Of a stretch of 5,806 nt of DNA, positions 1 to 5,607 are shown piece after piece. The notes under the pieces are model-generated. The model was given only the letters and a program-made list of their open reading frames with translations. It ran no database searches and was not told where the DNA came from. Position numbers and translations under genes: made by a program. The DNA comes from an uncultured euryarchaeote. Lineage in GTDB: Archaea > Thermoplasmatota > Poseidoniia > Poseidoniales > Poseidoniaceae. The DNA lies in contig CALBJF010000393.1 of NCBI GenBank assembly GCA_937892665.1, positions 1-5,806 on the forward strand. Reading direction: 5' to 3'. The stretch's first letter is position 1. Every line of letters starts with the position of its first letter.

Positions 1-327
1 GTGGACACTGCCGGTCGAATGCAAAACAAAACCAATCTGATGAAAGAATTGGAAAAGGTTCGACGAGTTGCAAACCCACACCTTGTGTTATTCGTTGGAG
101 ATGCCTTAGCCGGGAACGACGCTGTTGATCAGGCGAAAATGTTCCAAGAAATGATGAAATTCGATGGAGCAGTACTCTCGAAGATGGATACAGACGCGAA
201 AGGTGGAGCTGGTTTATCAATCGCTTACGCCACTGGACGCCCAATCGTCTTCGCAGGTATCGGGCAGGGGTATGATGACCTTCTACAGTTCAACCCAGAC
301 TGGCTTTTGGATGAAATGTTCTCATGA
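1..327 (+). CDS. ftsY: Signal recognition particle receptor FtsY, C-terminal part (5' end outside window)
   Basis: FtsY is the membrane-associated SRP GTPase that receives ribosome-nascent chain complexes from SRP54 and passes them to the Sec translocon. Only the last 108 residues of the NG domain are visible. The frame opens directly on the G3 motif DTAGR (residues 2-6), followed by the SRP-GTPase segment VGDALAGNDAVDQA (32-45). The G4 guanine-specificity motif appears as SKMD (60-63), where the usual form is TKxD. The closing-loop block follows, with KGGAGLSIAYATGRPI (67-82) and GIGQGYDDL (86-94). The protein ends shortly after a conserved Trp, as FtsY proteins do. The wording of the VGDALAGNDAVDQA block is closest to archaeal FtsY. 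The first codon is GTG but codes an internal Val before DTAGR, so it is not a start; the N domain and the G1 P-loop lie upstream. SRP54 shares G motifs, but it would continue into an M domain, which is absent here. Confidence 0.95.
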   Translation: MDTAGRMQNKTNLMKELEKVRRVANPHLVLFVGDALAGNDAVDQAKMFQEMMKFDGAVLSKMDTDAKGGAGLSIAYATGRPIVFAGIGQGYDDLLQFNPDWLLDEMFS

Positions 328-333
328 GGTGAT
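326..333 (+). promoter_or_regulatory. Shine-Dalgarno site overlapping the ftsY stop
   Basis: The string GAGGTGAT starts inside the ftsY TGA stop (325-327) and ends three bases before the ATG at 337. It is a strong match to the anti-SD sequence of archaeal 16S rRNA. It fixes the start of the DUF1844 gene and suggests translational coupling with ftsY. Confidence 0.7.
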
Positions 334-336
334 ACG

Positions 337-693
337 ATGTTCCAAGACGATGAAACAGAACGATTCTTTCAGGTTGTCCACCTTTTCCAACGAACTGCTA
401 TGGTCAATATTGGTCTCATAGAACATCCAGAAGGCGGACCGAGATTCAATTTTCAAGAAGCAAAAGAGGCCATAGACATTCTTCGAATGCTGAAGAACAA
501 AACAGAAGGAAACCTCGATAATTCTGCAAGGGCTATGCTCGATGGTGTTGTGAGTGAATTACAAATGCAATTCATGAATGCTCCTAAGCGCAAGAAAGCT
601 ATGGATGAGGATATTGCCAATATGGAAAACGTCCGTCAGACCTTCAATAACCCCCGAACCGCACCGGTTGAAGATATTACTAGCGAAGAATGA
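337..693 (+). CDS. DUF1844 family protein, function unknown
   Basis: This 118-residue soluble protein matches the DUF1844 pattern from memory of the family. An N-terminal helix carries ERFFQVVHLFQRTAMVNIGLI (8-28, with Phe, Gln and Ala-Met at the typical places). A short loop HPEGGPRFNF follows, then the signature helix pair EAKEAIDILRMLKNKT (41-56), GNLD (58-61) and a last helix LDGVVSELQMQFMNA (68-82). The tail from about 84 is charged and probably disordered. There is no signal peptide, membrane span or catalytic motif. The start is the ATG preceded by a purine-rich SD that overlaps the ftsY stop, with a nine-base gap between the genes, so co-transcription with ftsY is likely. Members are best known from bacteria as small helical proteins without an assigned role. 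The link to SRP-dependent targeting is an inference from position only. Confidence 0.85.
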   Translation: MFQDDETERFFQVVHLFQRTAMVNIGLIEHPEGGPRFNFQEAKEAIDILRMLKNKTEGNLDNSARAMLDGVVSELQMQFMNAPKRKKAMDEDIANMENVRQTFNNPRTAPVEDITSEE

Positions 694-741
694 ACATTTT
701 CAGCAAATTCCATCGGTTGATTGATGAGCAAGAAACAATTC

Positions 742-747
742 AGGTGA
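742..747 (+). promoter_or_regulatory. Shine-Dalgarno site that sets the start of the receiver-domain gene
   Basis: AGGTGA lies ten bases upstream of the ATG at 758. An in-frame TTG at 749 would sit only one base from this site, too close for normal initiation, so the ATG is preferred. The 64-base gap after the DUF1844 stop holds no other recognisable signal. Confidence 0.55.
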
Positions 748-757
748 ATTGGTTGCG

Positions 758-1426
758 ATGTCTTACGTAAGCGAAGTTTCTTCCGATGACGCCCCAACAG
801 TGCTCATTGTTGACAACAATCAGATGTCGATTATGAGGCTGAAAGAGGTCTTTCGTAAGCGAGGCTTTGCTTTAGTCGTCTGCGAGGATGGAGACGAGGC
901 AGTAGACGAATACATCCGCATCAATCCTGAACTCGTGGTTATGTCCCTTGACATACCATCACTTGATGGCCACTTGGCAGCACTCGAGATGCGGGAACAC
1001 GGAGGAGACTCCAGGATTCTCTTTATTGCTCCAAACAGACTATCTGATCTCGCTGAACAAGCCACATTCTCGGCGGGAGCTGTAGGATGGCTTACAAAAC
1101 CAGTAACTCAATCACAGTTGGATGAAATTTGGGACGAAGTATTAGGCGAAATACCAGAAGCACCAGGCTTAGAAGATTTAGACCAGTTATATCCAGAAGA
1201 TCGAATTAAAGTGGAACCCGATGAAGCTTTACCTGCACTCCCAGTTCTTGCTGAACTTCCGCCTCTGGAAGAACTTCCTCCGTTGGAAGCGACCCTTTCA
1301 CCAGATACGCCTGCAGCGAAACCAAAGAAAAAGAAAGGCCTTCGTAACTTTTTGATTCTACTTCTCCTTATTGGCGTTGGTGCGGCGGCTGCGTACCAAC
1401 AAGGCCACCTCGATGGACTATTGTAA
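758..1426 (+). CDS. Degenerate receiver-domain protein with a C-terminal membrane anchor
   Basis: The 222-residue protein has a CheY-like receiver fold at about 12-131, an acidic Pro/Leu/Glu-rich linker (134-187), a basic cluster KPKKKK (188-193) and one hydrophobic span FLILLLLIGVGAAAAY (198-213), followed by only nine residues. By the positive-inside rule the receiver faces the cytosol, as in tail-anchored proteins. The beta-1 acidic pair is Asp19-Asn20 rather than two acidic residues. Aligning the Pro before beta-3 and the later P-x-x-DG turn puts Ser63 where the phospho-acceptor Asp belongs; an Asp lies two residues on. The switch Thr/Ser position is Ala91-Pro92, while Lys114-Pro115 is kept. 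Phosphotransfer by the standard route is therefore unlikely, and this may be a pseudo-receiver used for binding. No DNA-binding or enzymatic output domain is present. The gene follows the ftsY-DUF1844 pair, and its last nine bases overlap the end of the convergent membrane-protein gene. Confidence 0.85.
   Translation: MSYVSEVSSDDAPTVLIVDNNQMSIMRLKEVFRKRGFALVVCEDGDEAVDEYIRINPELVVMSLDIPSLDGHLAALEMREHGGDSRILFIAPNRLSDLAEQATFSAGAVGWLTKPVTQSQLDEIWDEVLGEIPEAPGLEDLDQLYPEDRIKVEPDEALPALPVLAELPPLEELPPLEATLSPDTPAAKPKKKKGLRNFLILLLLIGVGAAAAYQQGHLDGLL
1253..1288 (+). repeat. Two-copy 18-bp tandem repeat inside the receiver-protein linker
   Basis: Bases 1253-1270 and 1271-1288 match at 15 of 18 positions, and each encodes ELPPLE. 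The repeat lies in the acidic Pro-rich linker between the receiver domain and the membrane anchor. It probably reflects a small in-frame duplication that lengthens a flexible tether. Confidence 0.75.
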
Positions 1427-1693
1427 CTGCCTTTGTTGAACAATAACTCGAGGTTGATGCTGAACAGGCTGAACAAATTGTCCTTGCATTTGGACAAGTT
1501 GACCTTCTTGAATAACAGAACCAGCAGGCGCTTGTATTGTTTCTTCTCTTCGATAGGTATTGGTTGTTAGGAGCGACGGGTCACCTCGTGCGATTTGCCC
1601 ATCAAGCCTTCTAGCATTCCAATATCCCCAATAAACTAAGGAGAGAAGGGCTCCAAAGAAAACCAATCCTAGAAAGAACATGAGGACGCTCAT
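1418..1693 (-). CDS. Small single-span membrane protein with a Gln/Val-rich tail, family not recognised
   Basis: This 91-residue protein begins with a strongly hydrophobic segment (about residues 2-24, MSVLMFFLGLVFFGALL then SLVYWGYW). A basic stretch ARRLDGQIARG (27-37) comes next, and the C-terminal half is hydrophilic. The tail (about 63-91) is rich in Gln and Val, with a loose GQ-x-VQ repeat. Basic residues after the span suggest that the C-terminal part is cytosolic. The start is the ATG at 1693: GGAGAG (1705-1700) precedes it by six bases, whereas the longer frame back to 1720 would run into pyrF. It lies two bases after the pyrF stop and is likely co-transcribed and coupled with it. 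Its stop falls inside the end of the convergent receiver gene (nine shared bases). I do not recognise the family. Coding status rests on the SD, tight spacing and a coherent membrane-protein layout. Confidence 0.7.
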   Translation of the reverse strand: MSVLMFFLGLVFFGALLSLVYWGYWNARRLDGQIARGDPSLLTTNTYRREETIQAPAGSVIQEGQLVQMQGQFVQPVQHQPRVIVQQRQLQ

Positions 1694-1695
1694 GG

Positions 1696-2490
1696 TTATC
1701 TCTCCAAAAGTCCTTTCCAAGAGGCTTGAGCGTACTTAGACGCTTCAGCAGCAGGGTCGTTCTTTGCATGAATTCCAGAACCTACAATGATACAATCCGA
1801 ACCTGAAAGAACTGCTTCGTACGGGTCACCATAACGTTGTCCTTTGGCACCGTCTCCGGTTGCTAGATTTATTCCGGGAGTCCAAATCAATTTTGAATCT
1901 CCAACTAATGTTCTCAACTCGGAAATTCCAGCGGGGTTGCTTCCATTTCCAATAAATCCGAATACACCTGGATGTTTCGAACCATGTTCTGCAACGGTTG
2001 CGGTGTAGGATGGAACGAGCAGATTGCCCCGACTTGACATCTGTGCAAGAAGCAGAACTCCTCCAATGCGGCCTTTACCTTGCCATGCGGATTGTAAACC
2101 ATCAACAATATCAGGGCCACTGATGAGGTGGGCGGTTACAAGGTCAGACCAACCCGCAATATTGTAGAGTCCAAGCATTTGTTTTTCGCTGATTTTACCA
2201 ATATCAGCAAATTTACGGTCTTCAAAAATGAGGAGTCCGAGAGTGTTAGCCTTTTTACAAAACGCTCCCCAGTCTTCTGGAGTCCAGTCATCAACCATGT
2301 CGACATGCGTTTTCAATGCGACAATAAAGGGATGTACTGCATCGAGTAGATCATTCAATTCTTTCATTGTTGGACGATCAGCAGCCAGACAGACCAGCGA
2401 TTGTTTCTGCGCAGCAAGATGCATGTATTGTCGAGCCATTGGGAGGGTTGCAGAATCCCAACGTTCTTTCCAAACACTTTCAGGCTCCAT
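1696..2490 (-). CDS. pyrF: Orotidine-5'-phosphate decarboxylase, eukaryotic URA3-like type
   Basis: OMP decarboxylase converts orotidine 5'-phosphate to UMP, the last step of de novo pyrimidine synthesis, in the cytosol. The 264-residue chain follows yeast URA3 almost throughout. The substrate Asp is in LAADRPT (Asp38) and the first catalytic Lys is in ALKTHVD (Lys60). The hallmark FEDRKFADIG carries Asp91, Lys93 and Asp96. LLAQMSSRGNL and TPGINL follow, then GQRY (Gln218, Tyr220) and CIIVGSGI. The last motif normally reads VGRG; here the phosphate-binding Arg is Ser238 (codon TCT at 1779-1777). The length matches URA3 and is longer than the short archaeal enzymes of methanogen type. The start is the ATG at 2490, preceded by GGGAG (2500-2496) with five bases between; an in-frame TTG at 2502 lacks a site. 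A membrane-protein gene follows after two bases. The family call is certain; activity depends on how the missing Arg is tolerated. Confidence 0.93.
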   Translation of the reverse strand: MEPESVWKERWDSATLPMARQYMHLAAQKQSLVCLAADRPTMKELNDLLDAVHPFIVALKTHVDMVDDWTPEDWGAFCKKANTLGLLIFEDRKFADIGKISEKQMLGLYNIAGWSDLVTAHLISGPDIVDGLQSAWQGKGRIGGVLLLAQMSSRGNLLVPSYTATVAEHGSKHPGVFGFIGNGSNPAGISELRTLVGDSKLIWTPGINLATGDGAKGQRYGDPYEAVLSGSDCIIVGSGIHAKNDPAAEASKYAQASWKGLLER

Positions 2491-2570
2491 AGTAACTCCC
2501 AACAGGTGGTATCAATCATAGTTTACGGAAGATACACAAATCGTTTATGCAACCATGTGGAGGGATGAAC
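2491..2570. promoter_or_regulatory. Divergent promoter spacer between pyrF and the S15 hydrolase gene
   Basis: The two genes are transcribed away from each other, so both promoters should lie in or near these 80 bases. On the - strand, GCATAAACG (2550-2542) is a weak TATA-like element that would give pyrF a short leader carrying its SD. On the + strand, the ATAGTTTAC stretch near 2518-2526 is the best but poor candidate. No clear operator palindrome is seen. Confidence 0.35.
2559..2563 (+). promoter_or_regulatory. Shine-Dalgarno site that sets the start of the S15 lipoprotein gene
   Basis: GGAGG lies seven bases before the ATG at 2571. In-frame ATGs at 2547 (upstream of this site) and 2565 (touching it) are badly placed. 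The choice of 2571 also gives a compact lipoprotein signal peptide with a short basic n-region. Confidence 0.65.
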
Positions 2571-4394
2571 ATGACGCAGAGGCGCACCATCAAGGCGATG
2601 CTTCTCGTAGCGTTGTTGTTGAACGTCCTCTTGGCTGGTTGCTTTGGTTCTCCAGAAACAGTATCCCAAGACGAGAAACCTTCTTCGAATTATCCTGATA
2701 TTTACGAACGCCATACCCTTGAATGGAACTGGACTGGTTCATATTCTAGAGTCCTTGAGGATGGACCGCACGAACCACTTCCTGTTCAAGAAGCAACAAT
2801 TGATGTTGACACTTCAGGAACATGGGAAGGCGGGCCTGAATCCGCAGAAGTTCACCTCTCATACTGGCTTCCTTCCAATACAGAAATAGGAGATCAAGTT
2901 CCGGTTATTGCCGTCATCAGCCCATATTTTTCTTATGGCCAACAAGGGAGCGAATCATCCCCAACAAATGTCGTTAGTGCAGGGCGAGGCGAATTTATCT
3001 ATGACAATTTCATTCCTCACGGGTATGCCTTGGCTCAGGTTGCAGTCTTTGCAACCGAGGAGAGTACTGGTTGTTTTGATTACAGAGGTGACGGGGAAGG
3101 CCAAGGAATTCACGCCGCAGTTGAATGGCTTGGAACCCAGAATTGGAGTAATGGAAATGTTGCAATTTATGGGAAGTCCTACGAAGGAGCAACCGCATGG
3201 GAAGCAGCAGCACAAGGTAGTTCACACCTCAAGACGATTGTTCCAATTTCAGGAACGACAGCACTTGGGCCGCTTCTCTACAAGAATGGAAGCGCAGAAG
3301 CCCGCAGTCAAATCATGCACTCGAATTATGGCGGATCAATTCTGGATTATGATGCAGATGATTTAGACAACATGTGTGCAGACGTAGTTGAAGGATTCAT
3401 AGCAGGTCCAGCACGGTATGGTCTAGGAGAACTTGACCCCTACATGGATAATTATTATGACGAACGCAGCCATATCGACAAAGCCCTTGGCAAATATAAC
3501 GGGAGTATCTACTGGGTTCAAGGTTTACAGGATTGGAACGTCGATCCACATCAAGTCTTTGGAGGCCCACCAGGAACAAATTGGTACCAAGCCTACATTG
3601 ACGCAGGTTACGACGTAGCAGGCATGATCGGCCAATGGGAGCACAACTATCCAGATCAATGGTCAAAGCATAACAATCAGGAATCAGGATATGGCGGAGA
3701 AGCGATTCAGAACATGACTCGATGGGATTGGGGCCAAGATCTCTTTGAATGGATGGAATACTATCTCAAAGGGATAGGAGAAAAACCCGATTTACACGCT
3801 CAAGTCCAACGAAATGACGGCCAGTGGCGAATTGAAGAATCGTGGCCACCACTTGATGTAGAACGCCTTCCATTGGAACTTTCAGATTGTGTAAATGATG
3901 GTGTGTTTGTCGGAGGAGGAGCTCCCGTTGTTGGTGGAGGACAAACCCTGACAGTCGTTTGCCCTGCAATGAGCGATACGGACAACCTCCACATTGCGGG
4001 CCTTGCCACGATTCATCTTATGGCAGTCCCTACCTTTGATGGCGGTCAAATTTTTGTTGAGATGCAAGATGCTGAAACAGGAATCCGCCTAGGACACGCT
4101 ACAATGGATGTGCGATACCATGCAGGCGGTTACGATGCACAAACCGTAATTCCAGGCACAGCAATCACCATGTTGATGGAATTCCAAGCGATTGATGCGA
4201 TCCTTCCTGCAGGCCACGGCTTGCGTTTTGTTCTCTCTGAACAAGGTGAAGATTACCTCGCCCCAGCTTGTGGAACAGCCTGTACAGTCCACGTATTACC
4301 GTCGCTTTCTGTTGTAGAATTGCCCTTAATTGAACGAACTGAAGCCGACGTTCTCCTTACACCTCAATCTGAAGAAGCGGCGAACAACAATTGA
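2571..4394 (+). CDS. Lipid-anchored S15/CocE-like serine hydrolase (X-Pro dipeptidyl-peptidase family)
   Basis: This 607-residue exported enzyme probably cleaves peptides (X-Pro type) or acyl esters at the cell surface. The N-terminus is a lipoprotein signal: basic QRRTIK, a hydrophobic core, and lipobox LLAG-Cys24. The alpha/beta-hydrolase domain (about 75-400) has an oxyanion-type Tyr in SPY (Tyr119). The S15-like glycine/acid block FDYRGDGEGQG is followed by VEWLGTQNWSNGNVAIYGKSYEG, which carries nucleophile Ser203. Asp321 lies in GLQDWNVD and His358 in GQWEHNYPD, completing the triad in the expected order. The region from about 425 to 590 fits the C-terminal jelly-roll domain of PepX/CocE. 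Six Cys after the lipid-anchored one (168, 269, 440, 464, 567, 571) could form disulfides. Five N-x-S/T sequons (Asn53, 191, 239, 310, 381) suit archaeal surface glycosylation. The gene stands alone. Substrate cannot be told from sequence; a cocaine-esterase-like, glutaryl-7-ACA acylase-like or dipeptidyl-peptidase role is possible. Confidence 0.88.
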   Translation: MTQRRTIKAMLLVALLLNVLLAGCFGSPETVSQDEKPSSNYPDIYERHTLEWNWTGSYSRVLEDGPHEPLPVQEATIDVDTSGTWEGGPESAEVHLSYWLPSNTEIGDQVPVIAVISPYFSYGQQGSESSPTNVVSAGRGEFIYDNFIPHGYALAQVAVFATEESTGCFDYRGDGEGQGIHAAVEWLGTQNWSNGNVAIYGKSYEGATAWEAAAQGSSHLKTIVPISGTTALGPLLYKNGSAEARSQIMHSNYGGSILDYDADDLDNMCADVVEGFIAGPARYGLGELDPYMDNYYDERSHIDKALGKYNGSIYWVQGLQDWNVDPHQVFGGPPGTNWYQAYIDAGYDVAGMIGQWEHNYPDQWSKHNNQESGYGGEAIQNMTRWDWGQDLFEWMEYYLKGIGEKPDLHAQVQRNDGQWRIEESWPPLDVERLPLELSDCVNDGVFVGGGAPVVGGGQTLTVVCPAMSDTDNLHIAGLATIHLMAVPTFDGGQIFVEMQDAETGIRLGHATMDVRYHAGGYDAQTVIPGTAITMLMEFQAIDAILPAGHGLRFVLSEQGEDYLAPACGTACTVHVLPSLSVVELPLIERTEADVLLTPQSEEAANNN

Positions 4395-4411
4395 GATTCT
4401 TCTGTTCAAAT

Positions 4412-4426
4412 TCGTTCGTTGAACGA
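4412..4426 (+). terminator. Possible hairpin and T-rich end after the S15 hydrolase gene
   Basis: TCGTTC (4412-4417) and GAACGA (4421-4426) form a six-base-pair stem with a GTT loop, 17 bases after the stop codon. AATAATTTT follows within a few bases. An alternative stem pairs GTTCAA (4404-4409) with TTGAAC (4419-4424). Archaeal termination depends mainly on T-rich tracts, so the hairpin may be incidental. Confidence 0.35.
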
Positions 4427-4567
4427 TTGAATAATTTTAGAATAAATATCGAGCAATTGATAAATTATATTGCAAAATAAATAGTATAAACTATACATTC
4501 ATTTATTTAAACACGTTATTTCTATTCTTAAAGTACAAAATAAATCAATATAAGTGAACAAATGATT

Positions 4568-4573
4568 GATATA
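4568..4573 (+). promoter_or_regulatory. TATA-like box for a probably leaderless glnA transcript
   Basis: GATATA, with TATA at 4570-4573, is centred about 25 bases upstream of the ATG at 4597. That is the usual archaeal distance from TATA box to transcription start. No Shine-Dalgarno sequence precedes the ATG (CGATACCTTGCATTTG). Together these suggest that the mRNA begins at or next to the start codon. Other A+T-rich stretches upstream could serve instead. Confidence 0.45.
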
Positions 4574-4596
4574 CCGTCTACGATACCTTGCATTTG

Positions 4597-5607
4597 ATGT
4601 CCACGAAATCAAAATTGGAATACATTTGGCTTGACGGCTACGAACCAACACAGAATATGCGAAGTAAGACCATGGTCAGAGATGAATTTTCAGGGGCGCT
4701 CGAAGAATGCCCAGAATGGATGTTCGATGGCTCTTCAACACGCCAAGCAGAAGGAGGGGCATCAGACTGTCTTCTCAAGCCTGTTGCTATCTATCCTGAT
4801 CCACAACGCATCAACGGCTTCCTTGTTATGTGTGAAGTCCTCAATCCCGATGGAACACCTCATCCATCAAATGCCCGAGCTACAATCGATGATGATGACA
4901 ATGACTTCTGGTTCGGATATGAGCAGGAATATTTCATCATGGATGCCGATACACAACTCCCCGTTGGCTTCCCTGTAGGTGGGTATCCTGGTCCACAAGG
5001 ACTGTACTACTGTTCAGTTGGTGGAAAGAATACACACGGTCGTGCTTTCGTCGAAGAGCATGCTGATCTTTGCCTTGAGGCGGGAATTAACTTTGAAGGA
5101 ATCAATCAAGAAGTTGCTTGTGGCCAATGGGAATTCCAAGTATTCGCAAAGGGTGCAAAGAAAGCAGGCGATGAGTTGTGGGTTTCCCGTTATCTTCTCG
5201 ACAGATTAACTGAAAGCTACGGCTACTACATCGAATACCATCCAAAACCAGTCCAAGGAGATTGGAACGGTTCGGGTATGCATGCAAATTTCTCGAATGG
5301 TCCTATGCGCGATACTGGAGGCAAAGCCCTCTTCGATATGATCTGCGAAGCCTTTGGGAAGAATATCAAGAAGCACATGGATGTCTACGGCGCTCACAAC
5401 GAACTACGATTAACTGGTCTGCATGAAACCCAATCTATTGACGAGTTCTCATACGGAGTTTCCGACCGTGGAGCATCCATACGTGTACCAGCAACTGTTC
5501 CAGCAGATGGTTGGATTGGCCGTCTTGAAGACCGCCGACCAGCATCAAACGGGGATCCATACAAGATTGGTGCAGTGATTATTGAGACAACAAAATCAGC
5601 TCTCTGA
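4597..5607 (+). CDS. glnA: Glutamine synthetase, type II (eukaryotic type, GSII)
   Basis: GSII makes glutamine from glutamate, ammonium and ATP and is the entry point of ammonium assimilation in the cytosol. The 336-residue chain has the length and motifs of GSII rather than of the longer GSI. They run in this order: LEYIWLDGY (7-15) and EWMFDGSST (40-48); SDCLLKPVAIYPDP; FGYEQEYFIM (106-115, metal/catalytic Glu); GINQEVACGQWEFQV (168-182); GDWNGSGMHANFS (221-233); NELRLTGLHETQSIDEFSYG (268-287) and DRGASIRVP (290-298). EDRRPASNGDPY precedes the C-terminus. Typical GSII reads NERRLTG where this has NELRLTG. GSI adenylylation features are absent, as expected. ATG 4597 is chosen over the in-frame TTG at 4588 because it begins the family-typical N-terminus and sits at the right distance from a TATA-like box; there is no SD. 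The last twelve bases overlap the convergent SemiSWEET gene. The symbol glnA is used loosely; glnII would be equivalent. Confidence 0.95.
   Translation: MSTKSKLEYIWLDGYEPTQNMRSKTMVRDEFSGALEECPEWMFDGSSTRQAEGGASDCLLKPVAIYPDPQRINGFLVMCEVLNPDGTPHPSNARATIDDDDNDFWFGYEQEYFIMDADTQLPVGFPVGGYPGPQGLYYCSVGGKNTHGRAFVEEHADLCLEAGINFEGINQEVACGQWEFQVFAKGAKKAGDELWVSRYLLDRLTESYGYYIEYHPKPVQGDWNGSGMHANFSNGPMRDTGGKALFDMICEAFGKNIKKHMDVYGAHNELRLTGLHETQSIDEFSYGVSDRGASIRVPATVPADGWIGRLEDRRPASNGDPYKIGAVIIETTKSAL

Larger units (their letters stand above)
4395..4596 (+). promoter_or_regulatory. Very A+T-rich upstream region of glnA
   Basis: This is the only long gap in the window, about 200 bases, and most of it is around four-fifths A+T by eye, far above the flanking genes. 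It holds a short palindrome GTATA-AAC-TATAC (4484-4496), a GCAAT/ATTGC inverted repeat (4453-4457 and 4469-4473, 11-base spacer) and a ten-base direct repeat CAAAATAAAT (4473-4482 and 4536-4545). No open frame or RNA fold stands out. A nitrogen-responsive regulator binding here would make sense for a glutamine synthetase gene, but no known operator consensus was recognised. Confidence 0.45.

Noticed and set aside
1..3. GTG at the first base as a possible start codon
   Set aside because: It codes the residue directly before the DTAGR motif, which lies deep inside the FtsY GTPase domain; the gene simply enters from the left edge.
690..770. A 26-codon frame whose ATG overlaps the DUF1844 stop (ATGA) and runs into the receiver gene
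   Set aside because: It has no Shine-Dalgarno site and overlaps the well-supported start of the next gene in another frame; the peptide has no recognisable feature.
2128..2521. Open frames on the + strand opposite the N-terminal half of pyrF
   Set aside because: They lie antisense to a clear, conserved pyrF frame, have no family resemblance and no good ribosome binding site.
2908..3366. A 152-codon + strand frame inside the S15 hydrolase gene
   Set aside because: The overlapping frame encodes the conserved nucleophile region of the hydrolase; the alternative translation has no domain or plausible start signal.
4395..4596. Possible riboswitch, small RNA or CRISPR-like repeats in the A+T-rich gap
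   Set aside because: The repeats are only two-copy and ten bases or shorter, no conserved aptamer core was recognised, and a leaderless transcript would leave no room for a riboswitch.
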